From positions 1-36,169 of IMG/VR virus record IMGVR_UViG_3300046012_000418: a stretch of 36,169 bases of DNA; one strand, written 5' to 3'. The notes under the pieces are model-generated. The model was not told the DNA's origin, did no database searches, and worked only from the letters and a program-made list of their open reading frames with translations. The stretch is from a virus. This document shows, piece after piece, positions 6,933 through 14,507 of the stretch (position 1 is the stretch's first letter; each line of letters starts with the position of its first letter). The position numbers and the translations under genes are program-made.

Positions 6933-7735
6933 CGGCTGTGTTGTCACGTCGAGCGGTTACCCGCGCCGTGCGCGAGGCAGAAGCCAGAATCATTCCTGGT
7001 GCGGCAGTCGTACAGGAGATACGACGTACTCAACCTGGCCTAGAGCGTTCTATGAGACCGGAAATGCAGTATGCGCTAGAGGACCTGGGGCAGCGCGTCG
7101 CCGGGGCAAGCGTGCGTATCGGCAGCCCTCTACTGGAGGCTAGGGCTGTGCCGACCGGAGAGGAAGAAGCGCGGATCGACTCAATCATCGCTGCTTCGCG
7201 TCTAGAGAGTTGGAAAGTGTCGAAACTCCAGCCGATGTTTGAAAGGCACTGGAAACGGACTGCGCAGGCCACGATGGATGCAATCGAACGGCACGACATC
7301 CGTCCTTCGCTGCGAGACAAAATAGCAGAAGACATACTGCTGAAAGGGGGTAAACGAATCGGCTTGGTTGACATCGAGGGAGATACCAGGCGTGCCCTTC
7401 TCAAAGTCGTGAATGCTGGCCGCGAACTCGGATTGAGCCCGAGGAAATCAGCGCTGCTGATCGAACACTTTGTACCAGGTGGGCGCTTCACGCTTGCCGG
7501 GAAACAGTACCGCTCACAGATGATCGCTCGCACTGAGACGCTGAGCGCCGGACGGGAAGCATCCGTACAGGCTTACAAGTTTTCCAGGACGGTCGAAAAG
7601 GTAATAGCGTTTGATGGAGAGGAATTCGATGAGAACTGTGCAAGCAGGAACGGAGAAGTCTTCGACATTATAGCTGCCGAAATGGAAAATGGTAACTGTC
7701 ACCCTAATTGCGTCCTTTGTTGGGCGCCAGCGTAA
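6929..7735 (+). CDS. MuF-like head morphogenesis protein
   Basis: It belongs to the Mu gpF/SPP1 gp7 type of minor head protein, which associates with portal and procapsid. The C-terminal domain shows the family signature: ARTETLSAGR near residues 199-208, then Cys237, and a terminal cluster of Cys257, His258, Cys261 and Cys264 (NCHPNCVLCW). The N-terminal two thirds are helical. It overlaps the portal stop by four bases. At 268 residues no extra toxin or enzyme domain is fused to it, unlike some MuF proteins. Confidence 0.85.
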   Translation: MTAVLSRRAVTRAVREAEARIIPGAAVVQEIRRTQPGLERSMRPEMQYALEDLGQRVAGASVRIGSPLLEARAVPTGEEEARIDSIIAASRLESWKVSKLQPMFERHWKRTAQATMDAIERHDIRPSLRDKIAEDILLKGGKRIGLVDIEGDTRRALLKVVNAGRELGLSPRKSALLIEHFVPGGRFTLAGKQYRSQMIARTETLSAGREASVQAYKFSRTVEKVIAFDGEEFDENCASRNGEVFDIIAAEMENGNCHPNCVLCWAPA

Positions 7736-7743
7736 GGAGAATT

Positions 7744-8079
7744 ATGGCAACGCAGGTTCTTGTTCCAGATGAGCCGAGTACCAAAGGCAAACTCCTAACG
7801 GAGCACACCGGCCTTTCGGCAGCGGACACCTTCACGTTCCTCAACGACGGGAAGACGCTGCTGATCGTTCGGACGAAAGAAGCGATTACCAAAGTGACCG
7901 TCAGCGTCTTCAGCAAAGTGGACGGCCGCGAAGTCAAAACCGAAGAAGTCGAAATTGCCAAAAACGCCGCGCGAGTGTTCGGGAATTTCGACCGAACTAC
8001 TTACAACGACGAAGAAGGCAAGGTCGAGTTCAAAATCTCGGTCGCTACCGAAGTAACGGTAGAGATCGTCAAGGGCTAA
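7744..8079 (+). CDS. Beta-rich head-region structural protein, 111 aa
   Basis: ATG 7744 follows AAGGAG by four bases; an upstream start at 7708 lies inside the previous gene. The sequence has the pattern FLNDGKTLLIV, then VTVSVFSKVDG, GNFDR.TYN and a closing VTVEIV strand. I associate this with a common family of about 110-residue proteins encoded beside capsid genes in actinophages. The predicted fold is an all-beta, Ig-like domain. Its exact place in the virion is not known to me. Confidence 0.7.
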   Translation: MATQVLVPDEPSTKGKLLTEHTGLSAADTFTFLNDGKTLLIVRTKEAITKVTVSVFSKVDGREVKTEEVEIAKNAARVFGNFDRTTYNDEEGKVEFKISVATEVTVEIVKG

Positions 8080-8088
8080 GGAGGCCAC

Positions 8089-9747
8089 ATGCCCGCTGTA
8101 ACCAAAATTCAGATTGCTGAGGCGGGCACGTCAGCCTTCCGCGAGTCGTCCCAAACTGGATCAAAACGTGCGATAACGGTGATCCGAGCCGGGTGGGGTT
8201 CGTCGGGGTACTACTCTGAGCAAGTCTTGGAGCGGGACATCCCGCGAATCTTCCCGGCCGGGACGCACATGTACCTTGATCATCCGACGGAGAGCGAAGA
8301 TCAGGCACGCCCTGAGCGTTCGGTTCGCGACTGGGTGGGAACGTTTGATGAGACCCCCCGGATGGCGGGCATCGACTCCGTTACGGTCGCCAACATCTTT
8401 GAGCATTGGCAGCCGGTAATTAACGGTATTGTCGAGGGAGGAGGAAAACTCGGCACTTCCATCCGTGCGTTCGGCTTGTCCGAAGAGGGCGCAGCTGGGG
8501 GTCAGAACGGGCCGATCATCGAACGCCTTACCGAGGGTTTGAGCGTAGACTTTGTGACTTTGCCCGGTGCGGGAGGAAGCGTCGGTGCGATGACGGAGAG
8601 TATGCGTGAGCGCGTCATCCCTCTGATCGAGAGCGCACGGTTGGCGATTCCTGCGCACCTACGCGAGGCTTTGGACTCTGAGGTCCGTGAAGCGCTCGAC
8701 TCGGCGGGTACGACCGCGTATGGCAGCGACGATGTCTATGTCTACTGCAACGACTACGATATTGACGAAAGCTGGGCGATCTTCTGGATCAACCCAGATA
8801 ACGCAGAGGCGTATTACCTAAAACAGGATTTTGTGCGGAACTCTGATGGCGATGTAGCCCTGAAAGGGGAAGGTTCGAAAGTCGATAGGGACGTCAACTA
8901 TGTTCCGGCTAAAGAGTCGAGCATTGTCATCGCAGACGAGGCCCGTAACGCAGGCAACTACTTGGAGGCGTTGCTTCACCGACGCTTCAGCGAAACCGCC
9001 GACAATCTATTCGGCGAAGGTCATCTGACCCGCGAGGAGAGAATTTCTCTCTCAAGCGCGATTGGAGATGGCTTGCAAGCCTTCGCGGCTACCCTGGAAA
9101 GCGAGGTTCCCCAGTTGTTTACTAGGGACCCATACGCGGACTTGGAACGCCCAGAAGAAGAGTACATGCAAGAAAATGGTGGCTCCGGCCGCCCAACTGA
9201 GGAGGACAAAATGGCAGAGGATGCCGGGCTGTCGGAGCTTCGTAGGGAGTTCGAGAGCCTCAAAGAGTCGTTGAACAAAAAAGTCGAGGAGGCAGAAGAT
9301 CGGGCTACCAAAGCCGAGACTCGCGCCGACGAGGCAGAGGCGCGGGCCGACCGTGCCGAAGAAAAAGACCTCAAAACGGAGGCAATGAAAGTTGCCGCTA
9401 AAGTTTTGGAGTCTGTCGGACAGGATAAACTGTCCACCAAAGCGAAAGCACGGATCATCGAGGCCGCTACTCGCGGCGATCTCCCGATGGAGGGTGACAA
9501 ACTCGATGAGTCGGTGCTTCAGGAGCGGACCCGCGCACGCGCCCGTGAGGAGTTGGAGTATCTGGGTGAGGCGCTTGGGACCGGCCGCGTTGAAGGCGCG
9601 GGAGGTTCAGGTGATCTCTTTCAAGAGGCTGCGGCGCCAGGCGGCGGCGGAGGCTCCGAGGAGGTCACGGATGAGGCTCTTGTCGAGGCGTTCAAGCGTC
9701 AGGGCATGAGCGACGAGGCCGCTAAGCGAGCGGCAGAAGGAAGGTAG
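8089..9747 (+). CDS. Capsid maturation protease-scaffold fusion, 552 aa
   Basis: Residues 1-165 form a prohead-protease-like domain with His65 in MYLDHPTE and Ser124 in LGTSIRAFG as likely catalytic residues and VDFVTLPGAGG near 155. Residues about 210-300 carry an extra Tyr/Asp-rich beta segment that I do not recognise in this family. Residues about 375-450 are a long heptad coiled coil typical of scaffolds (repeated AEDRA/AEARAD units), followed by a Gly-rich linker and a short C-terminal helix that could bind capsid protein. GGAGG precedes the start at 8089. A second start inside the gene at 9211 probably makes a separate scaffold. Confidence 0.85.
   Translation: MPAVTKIQIAEAGTSAFRESSQTGSKRAITVIRAGWGSSGYYSEQVLERDIPRIFPAGTHMYLDHPTESEDQARPERSVRDWVGTFDETPRMAGIDSVTVANIFEHWQPVINGIVEGGGKLGTSIRAFGLSEEGAAGGQNGPIIERLTEGLSVDFVTLPGAGGSVGAMTESMRERVIPLIESARLAIPAHLREALDSEVREALDSAGTTAYGSDDVYVYCNDYDIDESWAIFWINPDNAEAYYLKQDFVRNSDGDVALKGEGSKVDRDVNYVPAKESSIVIADEARNAGNYLEALLHRRFSETADNLFGEGHLTREERISLSSAIGDGLQAFAATLESEVPQLFTRDPYADLERPEEEYMQENGGSGRPTEEDKMAEDAGLSELRREFESLKESLNKKVEEAEDRATKAETRADEAEARADRAEEKDLKTEAMKVAAKVLESVGQDKLSTKAKARIIEAATRGDLPMEGDKLDESVLQERTRARAREELEYLGEALGTGRVEGAGGSGDLFQEAAAPGGGGGSEEVTDEALVEAFKRQGMSDEAAKRAAEGR
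9199..9213 (+). promoter_or_regulatory. Internal ribosome site and start for a nested scaffold
   Basis: GAGGAGG at 9199-9205 lies five bases before an in-frame ATG at 9211 (codon 375 of the protease-scaffold gene). The start falls exactly where the coiled-coil scaffold begins and would give a 178-residue protein ending at 9747. This is the arrangement of lambda C/Nu3. The internal site is at least as good as that of the full gene. Confidence 0.65.
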
Positions 9748-9753
9748 CCAACA

Positions 9754-10098
9754 ATGGCTAAGAATCGAGAGTACGCACAGGCAACTAGGGTCAAGGTTCC
9801 CGTACCTGAAGGGACCAAAAGTGGTGACCCTCTGATTCTCGGCTCGGGCCTTCCCGCTGTCGCGCTTCAGGATCGCCAGTCAGACGGAGAGGCCACGTGC
9901 CAGTTTGACGGTGCATACCGTCTCCCTGTCGAAGGCAAAAACAAAGCCGGGAATAAAGCCATCGAAGCAGGAGACATCCTCTTCATGAAAGGCGGCAAAC
10001 TCGGGGTCAACAACGAAGAAGGCGTGCGCTACGGCTACGCCCTTGCAGCAATTGAATCGGGTAAAACCGTGACGATTGTTGTCAAGATCGGTTACTGA
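9754..10098 (+). CDS. Capsid decoration/cement protein (DUF2190-like), 114 aa
   Basis: The small beta-rich protein reads as the DUF2190 type that stabilises capsid shells: a GD..ILGSGLPAVALQDRQ opening, a central VDG-like FDGAYRLPVEGKNKAG segment, then AGDILF and a closing valine-rich strand. It lies between scaffold and major capsid genes, the usual place for decoration proteins. It starts six bases after the scaffold stop. Confidence 0.8.
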   Translation: MAKNREYAQATRVKVPVPEGTKSGDPLILGSGLPAVALQDRQSDGEATCQFDGAYRLPVEGKNKAGNKAIEAGDILFMKGGKLGVNNEEGVRYGYALAAIESGKTVTIVVKIGY

Positions 10099-10115
10099 AA
10101 GGAGACTGATTCGAC

Positions 10116-11291
10116 ATGGCAGACATGCTTGAGTTGGTCGAGAACCTTCGTGCCGAGGAGGCTTCCGTCGGGAACCTCTTTGGTGACGCGGGCAATCGCA
10201 TTTCAAGGGCTGGCGACCCGGCTGACCCGCGCTACCGGCGCAACCTGGCTGAGGCCGCCCAGTTCATGCACGACATCGAGAAAGGGAAACGTCGCCCCTG
10301 GCAGTTTGAAGAGGCGATGACCCGTTCAGACTTTCCACTTTTGTTCGCGGATATTCTGGACCGTTCCCTGCTCGGTTACTTCGCCGAGATCACGCCTACG
10401 TGGCAACAGTACGTCCGCAAAGGCACGGTGAGGGATTTCCGCAAAGCCAAGAAGTTCGCAGTTGACGGAGCGGAGTCCACGCTGGGCGAAGTGGGCGAGC
10501 GCGAGGAGTACCCCGAGGCAGCGCTGACTGACAAGTCAGACGAACTCGCAGTAAGCAAGTTCGGTCGCCGAATTGACCTGTCCTGGGAGACTCTGATCAA
10601 CGACGATCTGGATGCGTTCTCGCGCACGCCGGAACGTCTCGCCCGCGCAGCGCGCAGGTCAGAGCAGAAGAAGGCTGTAGAACTCTGGGTGGACTCGAAA
10701 GGTCCGCACGCGAGTCTCTACAAAGCTGAATTCGCAAACATCATCGAAGGCAATCCCGCACTCGATGTCGTCGGCCTCCAGAAAGGTCTTCTGGAACTTT
10801 CCAAGGCCGTCGATTTCGACGGGGAACCGATTGTCGTGGACATGGTCACGCTCGTCGTGCCGCCTGCCCTCGAAATCGTTGCCGAGAACATCCTGCACGC
10901 TTCTGAGGTTTTCCTCAAAGAGGCAGGCGGGACGGAAAAACAGATCGTGCGGGCGAACAACTGGCTGAAAAACCGTGTTCAGCTGGTCGTGGAGCCTTAC
11001 ATCCCGTTTATCGCCACGAAAGAAAACGGGAACACGATGTGGGCTCTGTTCGCGGAGCCGAGCGTTGGTCGTCCGGCAGTTGAGATGGACTACCTGCTCG
11101 GTTACGAGGAGCCTTCCCTGTACGAACGCCTGCCTAATGCACGGCGGATCGGCGGAGGAGGGGGCGAGGTCATGGAGTCGTTCGAGGATGACTCTAGGGC
11201 ATGGCGCATCAGGCACGTCCTGGGCGGTGCTCGCCTCACCAACACCGGCGGTGCCAAAGCCACGGTGGCATCGAGCGGTAAAGGCAGCTGA
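10116..11291 (+). CDS. Major capsid protein (HK97 fold)
   Basis: The 391-residue product has the size, position and character of a major head subunit. It has a helical N-terminal arm (1-60), a phenylalanine-rich segment DFPLLFADILDRSLLGYF near residues 71-88, an acidic E-loop-like region (110-140), then alpha/beta P-domain sequence and a strand-rich region near 290-330. It resembles Mu gpT-type capsid proteins more than lambda gpE, by eye. AAGGAG lies 12 bases upstream of ATG 10116, so ATG 10125 is a possible alternative start. A UUCG hairpin lies downstream. Confidence 0.88.
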   Translation: MADMLELVENLRAEEASVGNLFGDAGNRISRAGDPADPRYRRNLAEAAQFMHDIEKGKRRPWQFEEAMTRSDFPLLFADILDRSLLGYFAEITPTWQQYVRKGTVRDFRKAKKFAVDGAESTLGEVGEREEYPEAALTDKSDELAVSKFGRRIDLSWETLINDDLDAFSRTPERLARAARRSEQKKAVELWVDSKGPHASLYKAEFANIIEGNPALDVVGLQKGLLELSKAVDFDGEPIVVDMVTLVVPPALEIVAENILHASEVFLKEAGGTEKQIVRANNWLKNRVQLVVEPYIPFIATKENGNTMWALFAEPSVGRPAVEMDYLLGYEEPSLYERLPNARRIGGGGGEVMESFEDDSRAWRIRHVLGGARLTNTGGAKATVASSGKGS

Positions 11292-11323
11292 GGTGACTCA
11301 GCGCGTCAGACAAGGTCGTAGCC

Positions 11324-11345
11324 GGGGGCGGGTTCGCTCGCCCCT
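11324..11345 (+). terminator. UUCG tetraloop hairpin after the capsid gene
   Basis: Bases 11324-11332 pair with 11337-11345 (nine pairs, two wobbles) around TTCG, one of the most stable RNA loops known. No U-run follows. It sits in the 86-base gap between capsid and connector genes. It probably slows transcription or protects the capsid mRNA 3' end so that capsid is made in excess. Confidence 0.6.
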
Positions 11346-11377
11346 GGTTGCGCCCCTGGCGCAGAACGGAGGGTACG

Positions 11378-11761
11378 ATGGCTGACTCAAACTACGATGT
11401 AGAGACTGACCTGGGTATCGTCCGTCTGCTCATTTCGGACGTAGGCGGATCGGATGGTAAACAGTTCATATTTACCGACAAAGAGATCGAAGCCATCATG
11501 GGAATGCGCGAAGGCATCAGAGCCGCCGCTGCAACCCTGTTGAGAACGATTGCCGGTAACGAATCGCAAGTTTCAAAACGCATAACCTTTCTCGAACTTT
11601 CTACGGACGGTCCCGCTGTATCAAAAGAGCTTCGCGAACTAGCGACCGGACTAGAAGCCGAGGAAGATGATGACGCGGTATTCGAGGTCGTTCAGATGAA
11701 TGTAGATATGTTCTCGCGTCGTCAACTGATCTTGCAGCGATTCCGGAGGGAATCCGCATGA
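11378..11761 (+). CDS. Head-tail connector (adaptor) protein, 127 aa
   Basis: ATG 11378 follows GGAGGG; the in-frame extension to 11348 runs into the untranslated hairpin region. The helical protein starts with LGIVRLLISDVGGSD....FTDKEIEAIM, typical of the HK97 gp6/SPP1 gp15 adaptor family that docks on the portal. Its place as first gene after the capsid gene fits. Confidence 0.75.
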   Translation: MADSNYDVETDLGIVRLLISDVGGSDGKQFIFTDKEIEAIMGMREGIRAAAATLLRTIAGNESQVSKRITFLELSTDGPAVSKELRELATGLEAEEDDDAVFEVVQMNVDMFSRRQLILQRFRRESA

Positions 11762-12150
11762 GCCCTCGCTCTCTTACCAAAAGCGGCCTTCCCGGTCCGG
11801 GGCAAGTCATCTTCCACGAAGACGCCAAGGAGGAGGCCGTCAGGATAGCCCTGACCGACGAAATCAAGATTCTGCGGAACGAAGGCGCAGTGGACGCCGG
11901 AGTCCGTGAAGAAGATTGGGAAGAAGTCGAAGTCGTCCGAGGACGCATCGACATCGTCGGCGTGCGACTCCCAAACAAAATGACTGCTGATCAGGTGAAC
12001 GAGGGTACCACCCACGTGATACACCTGGATAAGGATGCCAACATCAAATCAGGAGATCGAGTCGAAAGAGCCGGAGAGACCTGGGCTGTGTTGGCAGTCG
12101 GAGCAAGAACTGATCAACCTACTATCTACGCGGAGGCGAAACACCTATGA
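11758..12150 (+). CDS. Head closure (stopper) protein, 130 aa
   Basis: A helical N-terminal part is followed by a beta-barrel-like half with VRGRIDIVGVRLP, THVIHLDKDANIKSGDRVE and AGETWAVLAVG. This pattern (a hydrophobic barrel strand, SGDRV, then W-V-L-x-V) is common in head-completion proteins of the SPP1 gp16 type. It overlaps the adaptor stop by four bases and is followed by tail-completion genes. Confidence 0.7.
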   Translation: MSPRSLTKSGLPGPGQVIFHEDAKEEAVRIALTDEIKILRNEGAVDAGVREEDWEEVEVVRGRIDIVGVRLPNKMTADQVNEGTTHVIHLDKDANIKSGDRVERAGETWAVLAVGARTDQPTIYAEAKHL

Positions 12151-12371
12151 GCATCAAACTGACCGCTGAGGCAAGCTTCGACCTGGACGAGAGGCGGAAG
12201 GTATGGATAACACTCTCAGGGGATGTCGAGGACGACGAGCAGGCACCTGCGCTGGCCGCTGCTCTGGCCGAGGCGGTCACGGAAAACGCAGGCCAGGCCT
12301 ACGCCCATGCAGCCGCTAGACACCCAGAGATCACCAGCAAGCCGCCTACTGCAACTTTCCAAGATACCTAA
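12147..12371 (+). CDS. Small head-tail region protein, 74 aa
   Basis: It overlaps the stopper gene by four bases and ends three bases before the next ATG. It has a beta hairpin at the N-terminus (SIKLTAEASFDL...RKVWITLSGDV) and an Ala-rich helix (residues 30-58). I do not recognise a family, but the position suggests a part of the neck or an assembly aid. Confidence 0.65.
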   Translation: MSIKLTAEASFDLDERRKVWITLSGDVEDDEQAPALAAALAEAVTENAGQAYAHAAARHPEITSKPPTATFQDT

Positions 12372-12374
12372 GCC

Positions 12375-12716
12375 ATGATCGCTACTAAGGCAACCTTGAA
12401 GTCCAGCATCCCTGAGATCGTTGCGGGTGCTCAAGCGAATGCCGTAGTAGCGGTGAAACGTACGTGTGAGCGGATTGAGACCCGAGCGAAGAGTCACAGC
12501 CGAGTCGATACCGGGCATATGCGGGAAGAATGGCAACATCAGATGCTAGGGGAGATGGAAGGGGTCGTCTACAATCTAGTGGAGTACACGGTGTATAACG
12601 AGTTCGGAACCGTCTTCATGCCTGCCGCGCCGATGCTCACTCCTGCCATCGAGGAATCGAAAGACGAGTTTGTCAACGATCTCGCGGCAGGTTACGAGGG
12701 GAGGGCGATCATATGA
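12375..12716 (+). CDS. HK97 gp10-like tail completion protein, 113 aa
   Basis: Residues 35-100 carry the HK97 gp10 family pattern: SRVDTGHMREEW, then VYNLVEYTVYNEFGT and MPAAPMLTPAIEES. Members join the tail to the head or finish the tail. Length and order (stopper, gp10-like, tail terminator, tail tube) are standard. Confidence 0.85.
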   Translation: MIATKATLKSSIPEIVAGAQANAVVAVKRTCERIETRAKSHSRVDTGHMREEWQHQMLGEMEGVVYNLVEYTVYNEFGTVFMPAAPMLTPAIEESKDEFVNDLAAGYEGRAII

Positions 12717-13120
12717 GCGAACTCCGCAGCGCACTGCTCGATCTTCTAGAAACCGATAAACAATTGAAAGAACTTGCTACGGGAGGCTTCTGGTATGACG
12801 TAGGCGACGAACGTACGAACGCCAAACCTCCATACGTAATCGTCGGCAAGCCTGTTGGCATTCCGTCTTGGGCCTTCCAGGGCAATTCGCAAGACTGGGA
12901 GGTCTGGCTGATCAAGGGTGTCGGTCCCGTGAAAATCGCGGAGGCAATCGACGAGCGTTGTAAGGAACTTCTCACCGATGCCGAACTGACGATGGAAGGT
13001 AGGGATCTTCAATACCTTCGTCCGATGGGAGATGTCAATTATCCAGAGGTCGTTGACGGCGAGCGTTACCAGCACGTCGGCGCGAACTACCGAATCACTA
13101 GCGAAAGGAGAGAATCATGA
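12713..13120 (+). CDS. Tail terminator protein, 135 aa
   Basis: The protein has the alpha/beta layout of lambda gpU/DUF3168-type terminators: an N-terminal helix, then KPPYVIVGKPVGIPSW, a long middle helix (IAEAIDERCKELLTDAEL), and a final strand ending in YRITSER. Terminators cap the tail tube at its set length. It overlaps the gp10-like gene by four bases. Confidence 0.75.
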   Translation: MSELRSALLDLLETDKQLKELATGGFWYDVGDERTNAKPPYVIVGKPVGIPSWAFQGNSQDWEVWLIKGVGPVKIAEAIDERCKELLTDAELTMEGRDLQYLRPMGDVNYPEVVDGERYQHVGANYRITSERRES

Positions 13121-13428
13121 AGACCTATAAGAACATTAGTAACGCGCCGGTGCTTGGCAATCCGCCCGGCAAGGTCTTCGAGGTTGACCCGGAGAAGGTT
13201 TCGGCAGATCAACTAAAACGTATGGCGGCTCGCAAATCGATTGAAGAGGTCGATAAGTCGGAGCTTCCATCGGAAGTGCCCGCCGAGGAGTCGGAAGAGG
13301 AGCAGGCTGAGGATGAGCCCGGTTCCGAGACCGACGCTGAGGACGATGGCGACGATAGTCAAACGGGCAAGCCCAAAGCGCAGGTAACGCCTCCGCCCAA
13401 AGCTCCGCCCTCAGGAAGGAAGGTCTAA
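13117..13428 (+). CDS. Acidic small tail-region protein, 103 aa
   Basis: GAAAGGAG precedes ATG 13117, which overlaps the previous stop. Residues 1-45 look like a compact fold (YKNISNAPVLGNPPGKVFEVD followed by a short helix). The rest is an unstructured Glu/Asp-rich stretch ending in a Pro/Lys-rich basic tail. No family is recognised. Its location between terminator and tube suggests a virion or assembly role. Confidence 0.65.
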   Translation: MKTYKNISNAPVLGNPPGKVFEVDPEKVSADQLKRMAARKSIEEVDKSELPSEVPAEESEEEQAEDEPGSETDAEDDGDDSQTGKPKAQVTPPPKAPPSGRKV

Positions 13429-13431
13429 CAA

Positions 13432-13851
13432 ATGGGCAAGCTGATACTTGTCAACGCAAGCCTCGTCATCGACGGGACCGATCTGTCTAAGCGGTCTACT
13501 CAGGTGGCGATTGATGCACAGTCCGATGAAGTCGATCTGACTGCTTTCCAAGAGGAATGGAAAGACACTGGAGTTGGCCTGAAAGACGCGACGCAGCAAG
13601 TCACGTTTATTCAGGACAACGACGCAGGAATGGTCGATGACGTTCTCTGGCCGCTGTTCCGGACCGGAGACGAATTCTTCATCGAATCCAAAGCGGACAA
13701 AGGGCCGAAAGCTCCGACGAATCCGCTCTGGAAAATGGGCACCAAACTGTTCACCTACTCCCCTCTGTCGGGATCGGTGGGGCAGGCTTCAACCACGCAG
13801 GTCACGTTCAAAAACACGAGCGAGACCGGCCTGGAACGGATTACGGAATAA
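13432..13851 (+). CDS. Major tail tube protein, 139 aa
   Basis: It matches the short tail tube proteins of many actinophages: a VIDGTDLSKRSTQVAIDAQSDEV opening, VDLTAF, GLKDATQQVTFIQDND, and a NPLWKMGTKLFTYSPLSGSVGQAS closing region. Hexamers of this protein stack into the tail tube. GGAAGG lies 12 bases before ATG 13432. The tail assembly chaperone follows. Confidence 0.85.
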   Translation: MGKLILVNASLVIDGTDLSKRSTQVAIDAQSDEVDLTAFQEEWKDTGVGLKDATQQVTFIQDNDAGMVDDVLWPLFRTGDEFFIESKADKGPKAPTNPLWKMGTKLFTYSPLSGSVGQASTTQVTFKNTSETGLERITE

Positions 13852-13878
13852 CCCGTACAAAGCAGTAAGAAAGGAATC

Positions 13879-14340
13879 ATGTCTGATAGCGCTCTCACTC
13901 CTTCCCCCGGTGGCACGGACATAGGGAAGACCCTAAAGGATGCACAAACGGGTAAGCTGCCTGTGGGCTCAGTTGAGGACATCCTCCAAGCTGCCCCAAA
14001 GGATCTCAAAGAAGAAGTTCTGGAGATTCCCGAGTGGGGATACTCCGTTGAAGTTCGGTCGTTGACTGCCGCACAGTCGGCCCGCGTGAAACAGCGCGGC
14101 TTCTCCTTCACCGAAGGCGGCACGGATGTTGCCTGGGCTGAGATGGAGATCATGCAGTTCTTGATGGGCGTACGCAAACCTAAATTCACTGAGGAGCAGG
14201 TCCTGGATCTGCACAATCAGTCGGGTGCGGGATTCGCACGCATCATTGCCTGGATAGACGAGCACAGCGGCATCGACAAGAAGGCTCTGGAGGAGAGCCG
14301 CAAAGAGTTTCAGGAATCCCAGAAGCCGACTGAGGTTTGA
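13879..14340 (+). CDS. Tail assembly chaperone, short form
   Basis: The 153-residue product occupies the lambda gpG position between tail tube and tape measure. It has a polar N-terminus, a beta segment around residues 50-70 (IPEWGYSVEVRSLTAAQSARVKQ), then helices. AAAGGA precedes ATG 13879. The stop TGA at 14338 is preceded by GTT, and the +1 frame continues directly into the usual C-terminal chaperone extension (see next entry). Confidence 0.82.
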   Translation: MSDSALTPSPGGTDIGKTLKDAQTGKLPVGSVEDILQAAPKDLKEEVLEIPEWGYSVEVRSLTAAQSARVKQRGFSFTEGGTDVAWAEMEIMQFLMGVRKPKFTEEQVLDLHNQSGAGFARIIAWIDEHSGIDKKALEESRKEFQESQKPTEV

Positions 14341-14503
14341 TCACCTACTAGCGAAAGACCTTGGATATGTCTCCGTCGAAAAGATGCTTGAAGAGATCAG
14401 CGGTCCCAGCTATCAACGCTGGAGGGTCTACTATGAGGTCTTGGCGGAGGAGGCCGAACGAGAACGTGAAGAAATCGAAGCAGCACAACAGAGGAGGCGT
14501 TAG
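13879..14503 (+). CDS. Tail assembly chaperone, long form by +1 frameshift
   Basis: After GTT at 14335-14337 the ribosome would skip T14338 and read on from 14339, adding about 54 residues beginning DHLLAKDLGY and ending in an Arg/Glu/Gln-rich helix (stop TAG at 14501). This extension has the look of gpT-type tails (HLLA.DLG..S, then P.Y.RW..YYE). It has no good start of its own. GTT TGA resembles the CTT TGA +1 site of the RF2 gene prfB, and GAGG lies directly before it. The frame is an inference from sequence; the site itself is visible. Confidence 0.7.
14335..14340 (+). promoter_or_regulatory. Probable +1 programmed frameshift site (GTT TGA)
   Basis: The zero-frame codon GTT is followed by TGA; shifting one base forward gives TTT in the P-site and GAT as the next codon. 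A GAGG at 14332-14335 just upstream could act as an internal anti-Shine-Dalgarno contact. Most tail chaperone shifts are -1, so +1 is the less common type. Confidence 0.6.
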
Positions 14504-14507
14504 TTAA

